Shown here: piece by piece, positions 7,292 to 9,998 of the stretch
How the letters are laid out: each line of letters begins with the position of its first letter
Position numbering within the stretch: the stretch's first letter is position 1
Source: Acidimicrobiaceae bacterium
GTDB lineage: Bacteria; Actinomycetota; Acidimicrobiia; Acidimicrobiales; Palsa-688
DNA length: 9,998 nt
NCBI GenBank assembly: GCA_003158835.1
Contig: PMLI01000254.1
Span: 256 to 10,253 of the forward strand
Reading direction: 5' to 3'
Notes under the pieces: generated by a model
What the model was told of the DNA's origin: nothing
What the model saw: the letters and a program-made list of their open reading frames with translations, nothing else
Database searches by the model: none
Made by a program: the position numbers and the translations under genes

Positions 7292-8049
7292 GTGCAGCCA
7301 CCGCCGGGAGCACCAGGTTGGCTCCGGGTCGTCACCGCCGCGGAGCGCCCCGACCTCTGGGAACGTGCTCGGACGGAGCATGCCTTCGATGCCGTCTGGC
7401 CCGAGTACAACCTGCACGGCAACCATACGGCCCGTTACTTCGGTGCCATCCACCCCCGCCACGCACATCTCCAGGCCCTCCTAGTCGACGAGCGCACGGG
7501 CGATCTGGCAGGCCGTGCCCGAACGATACCTTTCGCCTGGGACGGCACTCTGGAGGACCTGCCGGCCGGGATCGACGCCACGGGCATGCGCGCCGTGGGC
7601 GGACCCGGCGTAGCGAACACCCTCTCGGCCCTGGCAGGCGAGGTCCTCCCGACTTACCAGGGCGGCGGCCTTAGCAAGGTCGTCATCGAGGTGATGGCGG
7701 CAATCGAGCGCTCTTCGGGGCTGGCCCCGCTGGTGGCCCCGGTCCGGCCCAACCATAAGCACTCTACCCGCTCACGCCCATCGAGCGCTACGTGGCTTGG
7801 CAAAGAAGTGACGGCCTCCCCTTCGACCCCTGGCTCAGGGTGCACGTCCGGCTCGGGGGCAAGGTTGTGCGTTGTGAGCCCCGGTCGATGGAGATCACCG
7901 CTCCGGTGAAGGAGTGGGAAGCCTGGACGGGGATGGCCTTCCCAGAAGACGGGGCCTACGTCTTCCCAGGCGGGCTCGCGCCGCTCAACGCCTCGGGCGG
8001 CCTCGGCGCCTATTGGGAACCGAACGTGTGGGTTTGCCACGACATTTGA
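7292..8049 (+). pseudogene. GNAT-family N-acetyltransferase-like gene with a one-base frameshift
   Basis: The N-terminal part (156 aa) runs from GTG 7292 and contains the TYQGGGLSKVVIEVM segment (121-135), matching the Q/R-x-x-G-x-G/A acetyl-CoA loop and following helix of GNAT enzymes. After VAPVRPNHK (frame ending at 7759) the reading moves one frame. LYPLTPIERYVAWQRSDG starts at CTC 7762 and continues through GLPFDPWLRVHVRLGG, WEAWTGMAFPEDGAYVFPGG and YWEPNVWV to a TGA at 8047. Both halves match one continuous actinobacterial GNAT-like family of about 250 aa, so one base is missing around 7760-7761 (AAG-CA-CTC instead of AAG-xCA-CTC). If the break is real, the acetyl-CoA loop survives but the C-terminal third is lost. 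No Shine-Dalgarno is clear before the GTG. The gene faces away from its minus-strand neighbours. Substrate unknown. Confidence 0.85.
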
Positions 8050-8100
8050 TGTCGCGGCGGAGCCGCTCCGGCATCGCACTGGTAGACCTGTAGATAGGTG

Positions 8101-8165
8101 CCAATAAGTGCCGTTCGGTGCGGATCCAGGCCTAGATGCACCGGATTCTCGGGCGCTCATTATGT
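8101..8165 (-). repeat. Structured repeat copy B (attC-like element)
   Basis: The plus strand reads CCAATAAGTGCCGTTCGGT (8101-8119), a 31-nt variable middle, then GGGCGCTCATTATGT (8151-8165). The left end is identical to copy A over 19 bp and the right end differs at one of 15 positions. The fold is the best of the three: CGGTGC (8115-8120) pairs with GCACCG (8138-8143) as an inner stem, GTGCC with GGCGC as an outer stem, and ATAA with TTAT beyond a bulge. It lies 51 nt after the stop of the plus-strand acetyltransferase gene and, read on the minus strand, 306 nt after the stop of the 9167-8472 gene. Confidence 0.75.
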
Positions 8166-8471
8166 TGCGTACGTCCGTCCGAGTTCGCCGGTTCGTGGCG
8201 CCAGGTATCGTTGTGGGAACTGGCCACGAGTCGGTCGTCACTGCCAACACCCCGTAGTGTCTTCAGCCATTGACAGCGATGATAAATAACCGCCGGCATG
8301 AAGTCTTCGCACAGTCGCGCTCGACGACGGCGTCCCTTCATTGGTCACCAAGGCGCCCTGTTGCGCGAGCGCCGACGCGCTCTTTCCCAGTGACCATGGC
8401 TTGTGCATGAAAAGCAGATATTTCGCACCCAATATAATGACTCGACTTCTAAGGCTGCGCACCGATAGTTT
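8166..8471. other. Intergenic stretch with no recognised gene
   Basis: About 306 bp lie between repeat B and the stop of the minus-strand gene at 8472. The sequence is more AT-rich than the left half of the window. A minus-strand frame of 74 codons (8462-8238) has no Shine-Dalgarno, poor codon bias and no recognisable product. A perfect short palindrome, TTGGTCACCAA, is at 8341-8351. No terminator with a T tract is obvious. Confidence 0.4.
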
Positions 8472-9167
8472 TCAACGACGCATGGCTGTTGGTTCTTGTA
8501 GCACCACAATTACAGTGGCAGGCAGAGTTATCGTCTCACCGTTCACCTCAGCTATGCGCACCGCGATCTCGCAGGGAGCTTCAACCAGCAGCCTCGCAAA
8601 GCTTACAAGCGGCGTGGCCATCGGTTGCGGGAACAGATTAATCGCTCGCTTTTCGCTTGGCGAGCCAACCCAGGACGGCGGGGAGTATAGGGTCTCGATT
8701 GCTCGCCTGTCGTCGTGTGCCATACGTGACATAACTCCGTGGAGCCTTCCAGCACCAGGGTTAGCCTTGATCAGGCTGCTCATCGGAGTCGCTTTCTTAT
8801 GAGCTAGCCACCTTTGAGCGGCATTACCTGTCTCATCCTCGTACAGCTCCTTGGCGCGCAATTGGTGCTCAAGAAGTCGTCGTCCGGGGGCTAAGGCCTC
8901 GATGCCATAGCCGCTCTCAAGCAGAAGCACAGCCACATTGGAGGCACGCACTGCCAGGGCGCCAACATTTCCCAAAGCCACCCGTCGCAGTTCCACGGTG
9001 TCAGAATCCTTGGGGAGTCCGCCTCTCCCGACTCGATAGACGATGTCTGCCAGGACGACTATGGCCAGCCGCGCAGCCTCAAAGGTCTGGGCCTCACTAT
9101 TTTTATGTCGGGCGTCGCCCTCGCGTGTTGCAAAGTCCCAGCGAGAGAGGTCAGGCTCTGTCTCCAT
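8472..9167 (-). CDS. Helical protein, DUF5677-like (function unknown)
   Basis: The protein is 231 aa and predicted mainly alpha-helical, with no signal peptide or clear membrane segment. GYGIEALAPGRRLLEHQLRA (87-106) contains an R-x-L-L-E helix, and HGVMSRMAHDDRRAIETLY (143-161) contains a serine/histidine/aspartate segment. Both resemble the two hallmark helices of DUF5677-type proteins, as in the longer neighbour at 7048-6029. The two are probably distant relatives, not recent duplicates. The ATG at 9167 has GGAG three bases upstream. Codon use is visibly less G/C-biased than in the left half, suggesting a separate origin. Repeat C lies 127 bp upstream of its start and repeat B 306 bp beyond its stop, so the gene sits alone between two repeats like a cassette. 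No function can be assigned. Confidence 0.75.
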   Translation of the reverse strand: METEPDLSRWDFATREGDARHKNSEAQTFEAARLAIVVLADIVYRVGRGGLPKDSDTVELRRVALGNVGALAVRASNVAVLLLESGYGIEALAPGRRLLEHQLRAKELYEDETGNAAQRWLAHKKATPMSSLIKANPGAGRLHGVMSRMAHDDRRAIETLYSPPSWVGSPSEKRAINLFPQPMATPLVSFARLLVEAPCEIAVRIAEVNGETITLPATVIVVLQEPTAMRR

Positions 9168-9296
9168 CTACTCCATCACCTCGAAGTCGCTCACAGCCCG
9201 ATCATATGACTTAGGGTGGTCCTTCCCTGCTGCTTGAGCCCACAGGATGCCCGGCTTCGCAGGGACTGGGCCGTAATGACGACGACAGTGCAGTCA

Positions 9297-9361
9297 CCAG
9301 ACGTGCCGATCTGTGTCGCATTGACTCGAGGATAGCACGGCCTATTGAGCGCACATTATGT
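9297..9361 (-). repeat. Structured repeat copy C (attC-like element, more diverged)
   Basis: The left end (CCAGACGTGCCGATCTGT, 9297-9314) matches copies A and B at 11 of the last 14 positions, with one base missing near the start. A 32-nt variable middle follows, then GAGCGCACATTATGT (9347-9361), 13 of 15 identical to copy A. The spacing of the ends is exactly that of copy A. An inner stem CTGTG (9311-9315) with CACGG (9336-9340) can form, preserving the fold with different bases. On the minus strand it begins 69 nt after the stop of the 9998-9431 gene. A perfect palindrome, TGTGTC-T-GACACA (9359-9371), overlaps its right edge. Confidence 0.65.
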
Positions 9362-9430
9362 GTCTGACACAAGCGATGCCTTACGTCGCTCACCAACCTC
9401 CTATCTGCTGTTGGCGCCGCGCTGCCGCCT

Positions 9431-9998
9431 CTAGGCGCCAAGCTCGGCCAGGACCCGCGCACGATAATCCACCTTGGAGATGTGGTGGCTGTAATGCGTA
9501 ACGCGGACGAGGCGCGAGTAGCGAGTGACAGGGATATGCTTGGCAGCAAGTAGATGGGCGTCTGCGCCAAATATAATGACGGGCGGTGCTGCGGAGTTAA
9601 GGTCGGCCAGCTCCCCCAGTAGTTGTGCGACATTTTCGGCAATGAGACTTGGACTCTTTGCGAGATGCCGCATCAGGTTCCCTGATTTCAGCATCACGAC
9701 GCCCTTTACGAAATCGGTCATATAGGCACCATAGAAAGGTGTACCCGCAAATGCGAAGCGGATCTTGTAGTCCTGCCCCTCCGGTCGCGGGTCATGAAAG
9801 TTTCCGAGCGGTCGTGGCAAGTGCCTGGAGAGGTTTAGGCCCATCATAATCACGTCACTTCTCAGCACATCCAGCAAATATGGGTTCCGATCGGGGTCAA
9901 GGATGCTGAGGTCACCAATGTTGGATTTGGGTCCTTTAGTTGCCGCGGCCCACACAGCCCAGCTGGCATAGCCGCTGTGTTTTTCCTTGATTCGATCG
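9431..9998 (-). CDS. Uracil-DNA glycosylase-superfamily-like protein (N-terminus beyond the right edge)
   Basis: 188 residues are visible. The frame is open to the edge, and the upstream codons (RIKEKHSGYASWAVWAA) look like real protein, so the GTG at 9955 is internal and the gene is cut by the window. Motifs in order (visible-residue numbering): GPKSNIGDL near 22-30, SDVIMMGLNLSR near 47-58, PLGNFHDPRPEGQDYKIR near 63-80, GAYMTDFVKG, VIIFGADAHLLA and THYSHHISK near the C-terminus. The strand-loop MMGLNLS, the GAYMTDFVK strand, the FGxDAxxL helix and the HYSxxIS loop resemble the fold order of uracil-DNA glycosylase-like proteins. The catalytic water-activating residue and base-pocket motifs are not canonical, so glycosylase activity should not be assumed. 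I remember similar proteins from mobile regions. Repeat C follows 69 nt after the stop. Confidence 0.6.
   Translation of the reverse strand, partial: DRIKEKHSGYASWAVWAAATKGPKSNIGDLSILDPDRNPYLLDVLRSDVIMMGLNLSRHLPRPLGNFHDPRPEGQDYKIRFAFAGTPFYGAYMTDFVKGVVMLKSGNLMRHLAKSPSLIAENVAQLLGELADLNSAAPPVIIFGADAHLLAAKHIPVTRYSRLVRVTHYSHHISKVDYRARVLAELGA

Noticed and set aside
7049..7468. N-terminal extension of the minus-strand 6029 gene
   Set aside because: It would overlap the acetyltransferase gene on the other strand and has a low-complexity Arg/Pro/Ser-rich composition. ATG 7048 gives a credible start.
5895..9361. CRISPR array
   Set aside because: The three repeats are over 1 kb apart with genes between them, and their variable part is internal to the repeat, not a spacer between short direct repeats.
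5895..9361. Canonical integron attC sites
   Set aside because: The fold and layout agree, but the required GTTRRRY/RYYYAAC core is not found at the repeat ends, so the name is used only as an analogy.

Overview
The window reads like a high-GC actinomycete chromosome (Actinomycetota; perhaps Acidimicrobiia, an inference only). G/C dominates third codon positions, several genes start on GTG or TTG, and several starts sit 7-8 nt after a TANNNT box as in leaderless genes. It splits into a conserved housekeeping end and a variable accessory end, with a tRNA-Ala gene at the junction.

Housekeeping end (1-1969): the N-terminal third of leuS (leucyl-tRNA synthetase) runs off the left edge on the minus strand. 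A divergent FHA-domain/DNA-binding-like gene follows on the plus strand, then tRNA-Ala(GGC). Just after the tRNA lies a 12-bp tandem repeat and about 660 bp without a convincing gene, consistent with the edge of an integrated element, although no integrase is visible.

Accessory end (2733-9998): first comes a tail-to-tail type II restriction-modification pair, a putative SacI-like endonuclease and a C5-cytosine methyltransferase whose stop codons overlap in one CTAG. Next is a small plus-strand gene broken by an apparent single-base frameshift, whose C-terminus carries cysteines and histidines. Then come three minus-strand genes: two helical, DUF5677-like proteins and one protein resembling the uracil-DNA glycosylase superfamily that runs off the right edge. 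A plus-strand GNAT acetyltransferase-like gene, also broken by one missing base, lies among them.

The most unusual signal is three copies of a 65-66 bp element at 5895-5960, 8101-8165 and 9297-9361. All are in the same orientation, with conserved ends that form an imperfect dyad and a variable 31-32 nt middle. Read on the minus strand, each lies downstream of one of the three minus-strand genes (68, 306 and 69 nt after the stop). Conserved complementary ends, a variable centre, one site per gene and unrelated cargo (acetyltransferase, hypothetical proteins, R-M nearby) recall an integron cassette array lacking its integrase. The canonical GTT/AAC core is absent, however, so these may be the sites of another cassette-type system or simply a family of structured intergenic repeats.
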